A program made the position numbers and the translations under genes. The notes under the pieces are model-generated. The model did not search any database. It was given only the letters and a program-made list of their open reading frames with translations, and was not told where the DNA came from. From Aliigemmobacter aestuarii (GTDB taxonomy: Bacteria > Pseudomonadota > Alphaproteobacteria > Rhodobacterales > Rhodobacteraceae), in assembly GCF_004799285.1 (NCBI RefSeq), contig NZ_SSND01000003.1, positions 62,001 to 126,000 on the forward strand: 64,000 nt of DNA, given 5' to 3'. Below, in pieces: positions 18,627 through 27,821 of the stretch (its first letter is position 1; each line of letters starts with the position of its first letter).

Positions 18627-19629
18627 CCGCGCCCTCCGGGTTCCAGTGGCAGGCCACGTCATGTCCGCGCCCAAGGGGCTGGCCGTCGATCGGGCGGCGC
18701 AGCGGGTTTTCCCGTTCGCATCGGTCAAAAGCATGGGCGCAGCGGGCGCGGAACGGGCAGGCGGAGGGTTCGGCCGTCAGGATCGGCGGCTGGCCCTCGA
18801 TGATCTGCAACCGTTCGTCGCGTTCGTCGCCCAGCTTGGGAATCGTCTTCAGCAGCGCGCGGGTATAGGGGTGGTGCGGGTTGCCGAACAGTTCGCGCAC
18901 GGGCGCCTGTTCGACGATCTGGCCGCCATACATCACCATCACCCTGTCGGCGATTTCGGCGATCACGCCAAGGTCATGGGTGATCCAGATGATCGCCATG
19001 CCAAGCTTGCGGCGCAATTCGTGAACCAGTTCAAGGATCTGCGCCTGGATCGTCACGTCAAGCGCGGTGGTGGGTTCGTCGGCGATCAGCACCTCGGGGT
19101 CGCAGGCCAGCGCGATGGCGATCATCACGCGTTGCCGCATGCCGCCGGAAAACTGGTGCGGATAGGATTTCAGTCGCTTGCGCGCATCCGGGATGCCGAC
19201 GAGTTCCAGCAGTTCGGTCGCGCGATCCTCGGCGGCCTTGCCCTTCAGCCCCATGTGGCGCTTCAGCGGCTCCATGATCTGGTTGCCGACCGTGAAGACC
19301 GGGTTGAGGCTGGTCATCGGGTCCTGAAAGACAAAGCCGATCCGGGCGCCCCGGATGGCGCGCAGTTCTTCCGGCGTGGATTTCAGGATGTCGACGCCCT
19401 TCAGCAGAACCTCACCCGCCCGCACATCGGCAGGCGGCGAGGGCAGAAGCCCGATCAGCGACATCATGGTAACCGACTTGCCCGACCCGCTTTCGCCAAC
19501 AACGCCCAGCAACTCGCCCGGGCGCAGGTGGAAGCTGACCGAATTGACCGCATGGACCTCTCCGCCACGTGTGCGGAAGACGGTCTTGAGCCCCTTGACG
19601 TCAAGGACGGCATCCGCCCCATCGGGCAT
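18619..19629 (-). CDS. peptide ABC transporter ATPase (DppD/OppD type)
   Basis: A 336-residue ATP-binding subunit: Walker A GESGSGKS near residue 40, signature [16 protein letters not shown], Walker [12 protein letters not shown], and a C-terminal oligopeptide domain ending in a Cys-containing segment ([14 protein letters not shown]). It is the first gene of the minus-strand operon ATPase-ATPase-binding protein-permease-permease. GGGGAGAAACC precedes the ATG. The 254 bases upstream, shared with the divergent deacetylase gene, are AT-rich near the start and presumably hold the promoter. Confidence 0.93.
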   Translation of the reverse strand: MPDGADAVLDVKGLKTVFRTRGGEVHAVNSVSFHLRPGELLGVVGESGSGKSVTMMSLIGLLPSPPADVRAGEVLLKGVDILKSTPEELRAIRGARIGFVFQDPMTSLNPVFTVGNQIMEPLKRHMGLKGKAAEDRATELLELVGIPDARKRLKSYPHQFSGGMRQRVMIAIALACDPEVLIADEPTTALDVTIQAQILELVHELRRKLGMAIIWITHDLGVIAEIADRVMVMYGGQIVEQAPVRELFGNPHHPYTRALLKTIPKLGDERDERLQIIEGQPPILTAEPSACPFRARCAHAFDRCERENPLRRPIDGQPLGRGHDVACHWNPEGADA

Positions 19630-19704
19630 TGGTTTCTCCCCATGTCTTTATTATTATTGGTTTTTATCCGTCACGGGTCGTTGCCCAGCCGGTTGTTTGC
19701 CCGA

Positions 19705-19732
19705 GTGTTAGACATTTTTCGGCCTATCGCAA
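19705..19732 (-). promoter_or_regulatory. weak sigma70-like promoter candidate for the peptide transporter operon
   Basis: Read on the minus strand, TTGCGA (19732-19727) and TAACAC (19710-19705) are spaced 16 bases apart, about 75 bases before the first ATPase start, within the most AT-rich part of the gap. The match to consensus is only partial. Confidence 0.2.
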
Positions 19733-19883
19733 CACCGAAGTGGGGGCACATTCCGCAGCGTCAGGCTGGCAATGTGTCGGCCCGGCCCGGCGATCTGCCC
19801 AATATTGACATTGACCAGCCGGAAGAAGCAGCCTTTGCGCCGTCGGGCCACCGTGGTTCCGGCACTGCAACAGGACGGATTCC

Positions 19884-21047
19884 ATGCCCGAAGACCTTTC
19901 CCCCCGCCAGATCCTTGATCGCCTGGTGGCCTTCCCCACGGTCAGCCGCGACAGCAATCTGCCGTTGATCGACTGGGTGGAAACCTATCTGGCGGGGTTC
20001 GGGGTGACATCGCACCGGGTCTGGCACGAAGACCGCCAGAAGGCCGCGCTTTATGCCAACGTGGGCCCGATGGTCGAGGGCGGCGTGATTCTGTCGGGCC
20101 ATTCCGATGTGGTCCCCGTGGACGGGCAGGACTGGACCACAGACCCCTGGACCGTGACCGAACGGGACGGGCGGCTTTACGGGCGCGGGACCTGCGACAT
20201 GAAGGGCTTCCTGGCGCTGTCTCTCGCTGCCGTGCCGCTGGCCTTGCGGGCGGGGGTCAAGCGGCCCTTGCAGATCGCGATTTCCTATGACGAGGAAGTC
20301 GGCTGCACGGGCGCGCCGCCGATGATCGCCGAAATGGCCCGGACCCTGCCGAAGGCGTCGGCCGTGGTCGTGGGGGAGCCGTCGATGATGCGGATGGTCA
20401 ACGGCCACAAGGGCGGGTCGGGCTACCGCGTGCATGTGAAAGGGTTCGAGGTCCATTCCTCGCTTCTGCCCGAAGGGGTCAGCGCGATCATGGAGGCGGC
20501 GAAGTTCATCACCTGGCTCACCGAACAGAACGCGGCCAGCCAGGCCAAGGATCCGACGCCCGTCGCGGCCATGTTCCGCCCGCCCTTCACCACGCTTCAT
20601 TCCGGCATGATCCAGGGCGGCACCGCCCATAACATCACCGCCGCCGATTGCAGTTTCGTCATGGAAAGCCGTGTCGTGCCAGGGGAATTCGTCGCCGACT
20701 GGAACGACCGGATCGAGGCAAAGGCCGCCGAACTGACGGCGGCCATGAAGGCGATCCGCCCCGAGGCGGGCTTTCACATGGAGCGGTTCTTCGACGTGCC
20801 GGCCCTTGAACCCGAACAGGACGGCGCCGCCGAGGCGCTGGTGCGCCGCCTGACGGGGGACAACGGCACCTCGGTCGTCAGTTACGGCACCGAAGCCGGG
20901 CAGTTCCAGGCCGAAGGCTATTCCACCGTGGTCTGCGGTCCCGGCGACATCGCGCAGGCGCATCAGCCCGACGAATACCTTGAGGTCGCGCAGTTCGAGG
21001 CGGGCTGGCGGTTCATGCAGGGGCTGGTGCGGGAACTTGCGGCATGA
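19884..21047 (+). CDS. acetylornithine deacetylase (ArgE-like) M20 peptidase
   Basis: A 387-residue M20 metallohydrolase of the ArgE/DapE type. The zinc ligands and catalytic residues are His73 and Asp75 in SGHSDVVPVDGQ, bridging Asp105 in RGTCDMKGF, and Glu137/Glu138 in ISYDEEVGCTGAPP. Such enzymes remove N-acetyl or related acyl groups from amino acids. The context (peptide ABC transporter, D-amino-acid oxidase-like protein and HipO-like hydrolase) argues for a catabolic deacylase rather than an arginine-synthesis enzyme, but the family match alone cannot decide this. It leads a plus-strand operon and overlaps the next gene by ATGA. Confidence 0.9.
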   Translation: MPEDLSPRQILDRLVAFPTVSRDSNLPLIDWVETYLAGFGVTSHRVWHEDRQKAALYANVGPMVEGGVILSGHSDVVPVDGQDWTTDPWTVTERDGRLYGRGTCDMKGFLALSLAAVPLALRAGVKRPLQIAISYDEEVGCTGAPPMIAEMARTLPKASAVVVGEPSMMRMVNGHKGGSGYRVHVKGFEVHSSLLPEGVSAIMEAAKFITWLTEQNAASQAKDPTPVAAMFRPPFTTLHSGMIQGGTAHNITAADCSFVMESRVVPGEFVADWNDRIEAKAAELTAAMKAIRPEAGFHMERFFDVPALEPEQDGAAEALVRRLTGDNGTSVVSYGTEAGQFQAEGYSTVVCGPGDIAQAHQPDEYLEVAQFEAGWRFMQGLVRELAA

Positions 21048-22390
21048 TGGCCTTCCCGATTTCCGAGGCGACGCCCGTCCGCCATCCCGGCCCGCCGCCC
21101 GCCGCCTGTGACGTGGTGGTGATCGGCGGCGGCGTGATCGGGGTGATGACCGCCTGGCATCTGGCCGAACGCGGGCTGAAGGTCACGCTGTGCGAAAAGG
21201 GCCGGGTGGCGGGCGAACAATCCAGCCGGAACTGGGGCTGGGTGCGCCAGCAGGGCCGCGACCTGGACGAACTGCCGATCATGGTCGAATCCGTCCGGCA
21301 GTGGAAATCGCTGTCCCAGGAATTCGGCGAGGGGCTTGGATACCGGCAGGGCGGGGTGATGTATCTGGCCCGGACCGGGGCCGAGATGGCCGAATACGAG
21401 GATTGGCTGGCCAAGGCGCAGGGTCATGGGCTGGACACGCACATGATGACGGCGGGCGAGGTCGGCGCGCGTCTGAAGGGGGCGCAGGGCGGATGGGTCG
21501 GCGCGCTCTTCACGCCCTCGGACGGGCGGGCCGAACCCTGGGCCGCCGTGCCGATGCTGGCCCAAGGGGCGCTGCGGCGGGGCGCGGTCATCGTCGAGAA
21601 CTGCGCGGTGCGCGCGCTGGATCTGGCGGCGGGCAAGGTCGCGGGCGTCATCACCGAACAGGGTCGGATCGCCTGCGATCAGGTGGTGGTGGCCGGCGGC
21701 GCGTGGTCGTCCCTGTTCCTGCGCGCGCATGGCGTGGCGATCCCGCAGCTTTCGGTCCTGGCCTCGGTCGCGGCGACCGAACCTATGCCCGAGGTCTTTC
21801 CCGGCAATGCGGCCGACAGCGAATTTGCGTTCCGGCGGCGCGAGGATGGCGGCTATTCCCTTGCGCCCGGGGCCGAACATGACTTTTTCATCGGGCCGGA
21901 TGCCTTTCGCAACTTCGCCGCCTATCTGCCTGTGCTTAAAAAAGATTTCCGTTCCACCCATTTTCGCCCGATGGCCCCGCGCCACTATCCCGACGCCTGG
22001 GGCACGGCGCGCCGCTGGTCGGCGGACCGTCCGGGACCGTTCGAGGCGATCCGCGTTCTGAACCCGCGCCCGAACATGGCCACCCTTGGCCGCGTGCAAG
22101 AGGCCTTCGCCCGCGCCTTCCCCGCGCTTGGACGGCCGAAGCTGCGGGCGGCCTGGGCGGGGATGATCGACACGATGCCCGATGTCGTGCCGGTGATCGA
22201 CCGCGCCTCGGCGATCCCCGGTCTTGTCATCGCAACGGGGATGAGCGGTCACGGTTTCGGCATCGGCCCCGGCATGGGGCGCGTCGTGGCCGATCTGGTG
22301 GCGGGGCAGGCCATCGGACATGACATCAGCCGCTTTCGCCTGTCGCGCTTTACCGACGGGTCAAAAATCGCCCCCGGCCCGTCGCTCTGA
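21044..22390 (+). CDS. FAD-dependent oxidoreductase, D-amino-acid oxidase/DadA superfamily
   Basis: A 448-residue flavoprotein with the N-terminal dinucleotide fold CDVVVIGGGVIGVMTAWHLA (residues 22-41), the FAD-contact segment EQSSRNWGWVRQQGRD (58-73), and a C-terminal FAD motif around VIATGMSGHGFGIGPGMGR. DAO-superfamily enzymes oxidise amines or amino acids (D-amino acids, sarcosine, opines). The ATGA overlap with the deacetylase gene and the following amidohydrolase suggest it oxidises a product released by deacylation. The exact substrate is not visible in the sequence. Confidence 0.9.
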   Translation: MMAFPISEATPVRHPGPPPAACDVVVIGGGVIGVMTAWHLAERGLKVTLCEKGRVAGEQSSRNWGWVRQQGRDLDELPIMVESVRQWKSLSQEFGEGLGYRQGGVMYLARTGAEMAEYEDWLAKAQGHGLDTHMMTAGEVGARLKGAQGGWVGALFTPSDGRAEPWAAVPMLAQGALRRGAVIVENCAVRALDLAAGKVAGVITEQGRIACDQVVVAGGAWSSLFLRAHGVAIPQLSVLASVAATEPMPEVFPGNAADSEFAFRRREDGGYSLAPGAEHDFFIGPDAFRNFAAYLPVLKKDFRSTHFRPMAPRHYPDAWGTARRWSADRPGPFEAIRVLNPRPNMATLGRVQEAFARAFPALGRPKLRAAWAGMIDTMPDVVPVIDRASAIPGLVIATGMSGHGFGIGPGMGRVVADLVAGQAIGHDISRFRLSRFTDGSKIAPGPSL

Positions 22391-22483
22391 CCCTTGCAGG
22401 CGCCGGGCGATTGGCGCAGGCTTTCGCCATGCCGGCGCCCCGGACATCCGAAGGGCGCCCGAACCCATCAGGAGAGGATGACG

Positions 22484-23650
22484 ATGCCCGTCAAGAACCG
22501 TTTCGCCGAATTGCTGCCGGAACTGACCGCGATCCGACGCGATTTCCACGAACACCCCGAGCTTCTGTTCGACGTTCACCGCACTGCCGGACGGGTCGCA
22601 CAGCTGTTGCGCGATTACGGCTGCGATGAGGTGGTCGAGGGCATCGGCCGCACCGGCGTGGTGGGGGTGATTAACGGCAAGACCGACACGGCGGGCCGGG
22701 TGATCGGCCTGCGCGCCGACATGGACGCGCTGCCGATCAAGGAACAGACCGGCCTTGACTACGCCTCGAAAACGCCGGGCAAGATGCATGCCTGCGGCCA
22801 TGACGGGCATACGACGATGCTTCTGGGCGCGGCCAAATACCTGTGCGAAACCCGTAACTTCGACGGCAAGGCTGTGCTGATCTTCCAGCCCGCCGAAGAG
22901 GGCGGCGGCGGCGGGCGCGAAATGTGCGCCGATGGCATGATGGACCGCTGGGGCATCCAGGAGGTTTACGGGATGCACAACATGCCCGGCATCCCGGTTG
23001 GCCATTTCGCGATCCGCCCCGGCGCGATGATGGCGGCGGCCGACCAGTTTGAAATCACGCTGACCGGCAAGGGTGGCCATGCCGCGAAGCCGCATGAATG
23101 CATCGACACCACGGTCGTGTCGGCGCACGTGATCCTTGCGCTGCAGACCATCGCCTCGCGCGGGGTCGATCCGCTGAAACAGGTCGTTGTTTCGGTCTGC
23201 ACGGTGGAAACCGACAGCCCGGCGCACAATGTCATCCCGCAGGTCGTCAAGATGAAGGGCACCGTGCGGACCATGGACCCGGCCGTTCAGGATTTCGTCG
23301 AGCGCCGGATTTCCGAGATCGTCGAGGGCACGGCGGCGGCCTTGGGCGCGAAGGGCGAAGTCGCCTATCAGCGCGGCTATCCCGTCACCGTCAACACGCC
23401 CGAAAACACCGAATTCGCGGCGAGGGTGGCGGCGGAGGTCTCTGGCCGGGTCGATACCGACACCGCGCCCCTGATGGGGGCCGAGGATTTCAGCTTCATG
23501 CTGAACGAACGTCCCGGCGCCTACATCTTCCTCGGCAACGGGGACACGGCGATGGTGCATCACCCTGCCTACAACTTCGACGACAACGCGATTCCCTTCG
23601 GGTCCAGCTGGTATGCGGGGATGGTGGAAACGCGGATGCCTGCGGCCTGA
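22484..23650 (+). CDS. M20 family amidohydrolase (hippurate hydrolase/HipO type)
   Basis: A 388-residue M20D amidohydrolase. Metal site: Cys104 and His106 in MHACGHDGHTTMLLG, Glu138/Glu139 in FQPAEEGGGGGREM, and the C-terminal GAEDFSFML. These enzymes cleave N-acyl or N-aroyl amino acids (hippurate, N-acetyl amino acids, indole-acetyl conjugates). ATG at 22484 was chosen because AGGAG lies 9 bases upstream; the ATG at 22478 is too close to it. It follows the flavoprotein gene by 93 bases and is ended by a clear terminator, completing the three-gene catabolic unit. Confidence 0.92.
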   Translation: MPVKNRFAELLPELTAIRRDFHEHPELLFDVHRTAGRVAQLLRDYGCDEVVEGIGRTGVVGVINGKTDTAGRVIGLRADMDALPIKEQTGLDYASKTPGKMHACGHDGHTTMLLGAAKYLCETRNFDGKAVLIFQPAEEGGGGGREMCADGMMDRWGIQEVYGMHNMPGIPVGHFAIRPGAMMAAADQFEITLTGKGGHAAKPHECIDTTVVSAHVILALQTIASRGVDPLKQVVVSVCTVETDSPAHNVIPQVVKMKGTVRTMDPAVQDFVERRISEIVEGTAAALGAKGEVAYQRGYPVTVNTPENTEFAARVAAEVSGRVDTDTAPLMGAEDFSFMLNERPGAYIFLGNGDTAMVHHPAYNFDDNAIPFGSSWYAGMVETRMPAA

Positions 23651-23656
23651 CCGCGA

Positions 23657-23686
23657 AAGGGGGGCCATGCGCCCCCCTTCCTTTTT
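23657..23686. terminator. terminator between hipO-like gene and cydB
   Basis: A 9-bp stem (AAGGGGGGC and its complement), 5-nt loop, followed by a T-run on the plus strand. It lies 6 bases after the amidohydrolase stop; the T-run touches the stop codon of the convergent cydB. Confidence 0.88.
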
Positions 23687-24690
23687 CAGTCATAGCGCAG
23701 CACGGTCGCCTTGCCGCGGAAGATGACATAGGCCAGCACCGTATAGGCCAGGATCACCGGCAGGACGAAGGCCGTGCCGATCAGGATGATGGTCAGGCTT
23801 TCGGGGCTGGCGGCCGCCTCGTAGATCGTCAGCCGTTCCGGCACGACATAGGGGTAAAAGCTGTAGGCCATGCCCGCGAATCCCAGGGTCATCAGGGTCG
23901 ACGCGGCAGCGAAAGGAAACCAGGCGAACTGGTCGCCGCGCGTGGGCAGGTGGCGCAGCGCCACCCACAGAAGCCCGATCAGCAGTAGCGACATCGCCGG
24001 CAGCGGGGCCAGCAGCAGCGCCTCGGGAAAGGTGAACCAGCGCGCGAAGATGCGGTCGCTGACCAGCGGCGTTGCCACTGACACCGCGCCAAGGCCCAGG
24101 ATCATCCCCCAGATGCCGCCGCGCGCCCAGTCCACCGCCTTGCGCTGCAACGCGCCTTCGGCCTTCAGGATGATCCATGTCGCCCCGATGAAGCTGTAGC
24201 CCACCGTCAGCGCCGCCGCCGTCAGCAGCGCGAAGGCCAGATTGCCCGGCGTCCAATCAAGGCCCATGATGTATAGCCCCAGCATGAAGCCCTGCGACAT
24301 GGCCGTCATCAGGCTTCCGGCAAAGAAGGTGCGGTCCCAGATCGGCTTTTGTGCGACCGGTGCCTTGGCGCGGAATTCAAAGGCCACGCCGCGCAGGATG
24401 AGGCCCACCAGCATGACCGCGACCGGAAGGTAAAGTGCGGTCAGGATCGCGCCATGGGCCGCCGGAAAGGCCACCAGCAACAGCCCCACTGCCAGGACCA
24501 GCCAGGTTTCGTTCGCATCCCAGAACGGCCCGATCGAGCCGATCATGCGGTCCCGTTCGTCGGGCGTCGCCAGCGGCAACAGAAGCCCCACGCCAAGGTC
24601 GAACCCGTCGAGGATGACGTACAGCAGGATCGCGGCCCCCATCAGGGCGGCGAAGATCACGGGCAGGGTGGTTGCATCAAGCGGGATCAT
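23686..24690 (-). CDS. cydB: cytochrome bd-type quinol oxidase subunit II (CioB)
   Basis: A 334-residue subunit with about eight membrane helices, beginning MIPLDATTLPVIFAALMGAAI, with the conserved LDGFDLGVGLLLPLATPDERDRMIGSIGPFWDANETWLV-type segment at residues ~28-66 (key residues: DGFDLG, GPFWDANETW). It stabilises the haem-bearing subunit I of the bd-type oxidase. The ATG at 24690 was taken because the longer frame is Arg/Pro-rich and lies inside cydA. It follows cydA by 4 bases. No cydX-like small ORF and no cydCD genes are visible near it. Confidence 0.93.
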   Translation of the reverse strand: MIPLDATTLPVIFAALMGAAILLYVILDGFDLGVGLLLPLATPDERDRMIGSIGPFWDANETWLVLAVGLLLVAFPAAHGAILTALYLPVAVMLVGLILRGVAFEFRAKAPVAQKPIWDRTFFAGSLMTAMSQGFMLGLYIMGLDWTPGNLAFALLTAAALTVGYSFIGATWIILKAEGALQRKAVDWARGGIWGMILGLGAVSVATPLVSDRIFARWFTFPEALLLAPLPAMSLLLIGLLWVALRHLPTRGDQFAWFPFAAASTLMTLGFAGMAYSFYPYVVPERLTIYEAAASPESLTIILIGTAFVLPVILAYTVLAYVIFRGKATVLRYD

Positions 24691-24694
24691 CGGC

Positions 24695-26077
24695 CTACTC
24701 CGCAGGCACGGCGCGGGCGAGCCCCGAGGGCGGAACCGCCTGCAAAGACGGATCGCCGGCCGTGGCCTTGCGCGCAAGGTGGATCAGGACGCCGACATAG
24801 GCCGCCAGCAGGACGGAATAGACGGCAAGGTAGGCCACGAGCGTCGACAGGACCATCGCCGGGGGCACATCGGCCACCGCGGCCTCGGTCGTCAGGACGC
24901 CGGTGACAAGCCAGGGCTGGCGGCCGATCTCGGTCACATACCAGCCTGCAAGCGTCGCGCCCCAGCCCGAAAAGGTCATCGTCGCCGTGGCCCACAAGAG
25001 GGGCCGGGGCAGGGCATCCGCCCCGCCGCGCCGCCGGATCAGCCAGACCCCTGCCCAGGACAGCACCAGCATCGCCATGCCCAGGCCCACCATCACCCGG
25101 AAGGCCCAGAAGACCGGCGCCACCGGCGGGTGCAGGGGCGTTCCGTCCTCGGCCAGGTAATCGTTCAGGCCCGGCACCACGCCATCGGGATCGTGCTTTA
25201 GGATCAGGCTCGCGCCGTTCGGGATGGCCAGTTCCGCGCGGTTGGTCCGCGCCTCTTCATCCGGCAGGGCAAACAGCAGCAGCGGCACGTTCGGCCCGGT
25301 TTCCCAGTTGCCTTCCATCGCGGCCACCTTGGCGGGCTGGTGTTCCAGCGTGTTCAGCCCGTGCAGGTCGCCCATCAGGATCTGCAGCGGGATCAGGACG
25401 GCCCCCAGCGTCAGGCCAAGGCGCAATTGCAGCGCGCTGCCCGCCTGCCGGTCGCCGATCAGGCGGCGGAAGGCCGCCACGCCCGCGATCAGGAAGGCCA
25501 CCGTCAACCCCGAGGCCAGCAGCACATGGCCCAGCCGGTAAGGCATTGAAGGGTTGAAGATGATCGCCCACCAGTCGGTCGCATGCACGACGCCGTCGCG
25601 CAGTTCGAACCCCTGCGGCGTGTGCATCCAGCTGTTCAGGACAAGGATCCAGAACGCGCTCATCGTGGTGCCGATGGCCACAAGCGCGGTTGCCGTGACG
25701 TGCAGCCAGCCCGGCACGCGCCGCGCGCCGAACAGCATGATGCCCAGGAACACCGCCTCAAGGAAGAAGGCGGTCAGGATCTCGTAGGCAAGCAAGGGAC
25801 CGGCGACATTGCCCACGGCCTCCATGAAGCCCGGCCAGTTGGTGCCGAACTGGAACGACATGGTGATGCCCGACACCACGCCAAGCGCGAAGGTCAGGGC
25901 AAAGACCTTGACCCAGAACATGTAGGCATCCATCCAGACCCCGTCGCCCGTGCGCGCAAAGCGCCAGCGGAAGAACAGAAGCACCCAACCCAGGGCGATG
26001 GTGATCGTCGGGAACAGGATGTGAAAGCTGATGTTGGCCGCGAACTGGATGCGGGAGAGTAAAAATGTATCCATCAT
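24695..26077 (-). CDS. cydA: cytochrome bd-type quinol oxidase subunit I (CioA, short Q-loop)
   Basis: A 460-residue haem subunit that oxidises quinol and reduces oxygen to water. Haem ligand candidates are His19, His184 (YRLGHVLL) and Met329 (FRVMVG); Glu99 and Glu107 line the proton path; GRQPW is at 385-389. The quinol-binding Q-loop (about 241-318) is short, as in the cyanide-insensitive CIO subfamily of pseudomonads and Rhodobacterales rather than E. coli CydA. AAAAGG precedes the ATG; a second ATG follows at once. No clear Fnr box is seen in the ~100 bases upstream. Confidence 0.94.
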   Translation of the reverse strand: MMDTFLLSRIQFAANISFHILFPTITIALGWVLLFFRWRFARTGDGVWMDAYMFWVKVFALTFALGVVSGITMSFQFGTNWPGFMEAVGNVAGPLLAYEILTAFFLEAVFLGIMLFGARRVPGWLHVTATALVAIGTTMSAFWILVLNSWMHTPQGFELRDGVVHATDWWAIIFNPSMPYRLGHVLLASGLTVAFLIAGVAAFRRLIGDRQAGSALQLRLGLTLGAVLIPLQILMGDLHGLNTLEHQPAKVAAMEGNWETGPNVPLLLFALPDEEARTNRAELAIPNGASLILKHDPDGVVPGLNDYLAEDGTPLHPPVAPVFWAFRVMVGLGMAMLVLSWAGVWLIRRRGGADALPRPLLWATATMTFSGWGATLAGWYVTEIGRQPWLVTGVLTTEAAVADVPPAMVLSTLVAYLAVYSVLLAAYVGVLIHLARKATAGDPSLQAVPPSGLARAVPAE

Positions 26078-26177
26078 GCACCTTTTCCTTCGGTGCTTGA
26101 TTTAGGGCGGATGGCGCGGGTTTAAGCCGGGTGCGACCAGCCGCCACGGCCCGGATGACGGGGCCGTGAGGGTGCCG

Positions 26178-27182
26178 TCAGCCGCCGGTGTGGCTCATGT
26201 GGCGGGAAACCTGGCCCTGCACCTTCTGGCGCGAATAATCGAAATCATGGCCCTTCGGCTTGCGCGAGATCGCGGCCCGGATCGCCTGGTCAAGCTCTGC
26301 GTCATCGGGGCTGGCACGCAGGGGCGCGCGCAGGTCCGCCATGTCCTCTTGCCCAAGGCACATGTAAAGCTCGCCCGTGCAGGTCAGCCGCACGCGGTTG
26401 CAGCTTTCGCAGAAATTGTGGGTCAGCGGCGTGATGAAGCCGATCTTCTGGCCCGTCTCCTCCAGCCGGACATAGCGGGCCGGGCCGCCCGTCCGTTCGG
26501 CCAGATCGGTCAGGGTGTAGCGTTCGCCGTAGCGGGCGCGCAGGTCCTTGAGGTTCCAGTACTGGTCAAGCCGGTCCTCATTGCCCAGGTCGCCCATCGG
26601 CATGACCTCGATCCAGGTCAGGTCATGGCCCTCGCGGGCGCACCATTCGGTGATGGAGAATTGTTCGTCCTCGTTGAACCCCTTCAGCGCGACGGCGTTG
26701 ATCTTGACCCTCAGCCCCGCCTCTTTCGCGGCCGCGATCCCGTCCAGCACTTGCGGAAGGCGGCCCCAGCGGGTGATGTCGGCGAACTTCCGGGCGTCGA
26801 GCGTATCAAGCGAGACGTTGATCCGCCGCACGCCGCAATCCGCCAGTTCGCGGGCAAAGCGGCGCAGCTGGCTGCCGTTCGTGGTCAGCGTCAATTCCTT
26901 CAGCGCGCCGCTGTCCAGATGCCGCGTCATCGCGTGGAAAAAGGTCATGATCCCCTTGCGCACCAGCGGTTCGCCCCCGGTGATGCGCAGTTTTTCGACC
27001 CCCAGACGCACGAAGGCCGAACACATCCGGTCAAGCTCTTCCAGGCTCAGCAGATCGGCCTTCGGCAGGAAGGTCATGTTTTCCGCCATGCAATAGACGC
27101 AGCGGAAGTCGCAGCGATCCGTCACCGAAACCCGGAGGTAGGTGATGGGGCGGGCGAAGGGATCGATCAGGGGCGCGGTCAT
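26178..27182 (-). CDS. moaA: GTP 3',8-cyclase, molybdenum cofactor synthesis
   Basis: A 334-residue radical-SAM enzyme that, with MoaC, converts GTP to cyclic pyranopterin monophosphate. The SAM [4Fe-4S] Cys are Cys24, Cys28 and Cys31 in [12 protein letters not shown]; the second cluster has [11 protein letters not shown]; the conserved C-terminal Gly-Gly is present. [11 protein letters not shown] is the SAM-contact motif. The ATG at 27182 gives the standard N-terminus; the frame extends 12 codons more without support. It stands alone; no other moa gene is in the window. Confidence 0.95.
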   Translation of the reverse strand: MTAPLIDPFARPITYLRVSVTDRCDFRCVYCMAENMTFLPKADLLSLEELDRMCSAFVRLGVEKLRITGGEPLVRKGIMTFFHAMTRHLDSGALKELTLTTNGSQLRRFARELADCGVRRINVSLDTLDARKFADITRWGRLPQVLDGIAAAKEAGLRVKINAVALKGFNEDEQFSITEWCAREGHDLTWIEVMPMGDLGNEDRLDQYWNLKDLRARYGERYTLTDLAERTGGPARYVRLEETGQKIGFITPLTHNFCESCNRVRLTCTGELYMCLGQEDMADLRAPLRASPDDAELDQAIRAAISRKPKGHDFDYSRQKVQGQVSRHMSHTGG

Positions 27183-27290
27183 GTTCCGGAACGTAGGCTT
27201 CCGCCGATCCAGCGGCAAGTCGGAATGCGACGGTTGCGGGCCGGAATGGACCCGACTATCGTCGCACGAAACGTGATTTCGGGGGATGCC

Positions 27291-27797
27291 ATGCGCGCCA
27301 GAACCATTTCCACCCTGCTTGTTGCCTCTGTCATTCTCGCCGGTTGCGGCGACCGCGCGGGCCTTGGAAAGCTGATCGGCCGCGACCGGCCGGCACCCGC
27401 CAGCGCGCCGTCCGGCATGCAGACCGGCGCCATCATCGGGGCGACCACGCCGGAACTGGCCGCGCCGCCGCCCCCGGTCGAGGCGACCAGCGCCGCCGTG
27501 CTGGACACGACGACCGATGCCCAGAAAGAGGCCGCGACGGCCATCGCGCCGCTGCCGGGCGATACGCTGATCGGGCAGACGATCATCAGCCTCGGCAACC
27601 CGACCGAGCCGGGCTTCTGGCTGCGCGGCGGGCCGGTCAAGGCCGCGTCGCAGGGCCGGGTGGAAACCATCGGCGGGCAGTCGGTGCAGGTCGATCTGAT
27701 GCCGGGCGAGGGGCCGGCGCAGCTGTCGCTGGCGGCCTATCGCGCCCTGGGGCTGAACCTGACCGACCTTGTCGAGGTCCGCGTTTACGCCCGCTGA
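27291..27797 (+). CDS. hypothetical lipoprotein
   Basis: A 168-residue protein with a lipoprotein signal peptide ([19 protein letters not shown], lipobox LAGC, Cys19). A Pro/Ala-rich spacer (~30-75) precedes a compact C-terminal domain with [21 protein letters not shown] (key residues PGFWL and GRV) and a repeat-like [10 protein letters not shown]. Small Rhodobacterales proteins with this PGFWL pattern are often labelled D-galactarate dehydratase, but they are far too short to be that enzyme and I do not support that name. It is divergent from moaA. The function is unknown. Confidence 0.78.
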   Translation: MRARTISTLLVASVILAGCGDRAGLGKLIGRDRPAPASAPSGMQTGAIIGATTPELAAPPPPVEATSAAVLDTTTDAQKEAATAIAPLPGDTLIGQTIISLGNPTEPGFWLRGGPVKAASQGRVETIGGQSVQVDLMPGEGPAQLSLAAYRALGLNLTDLVEVRVYAR

Positions 27798-27821
27798 TCT
27801 TCACCGGTTGAACCGGACAGG

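Noticed and set aside
26078-26177. Possible Fnr-type site upstream of cydA
   Set aside because: A TTGAT half-site is present, but the matching ATCAA half at the right spacing is absent.
27291-27797. Annotation as D-galactarate dehydratase
   Set aside because: The protein is a 168-residue lipoprotein, much too short and without that enzyme's domains.
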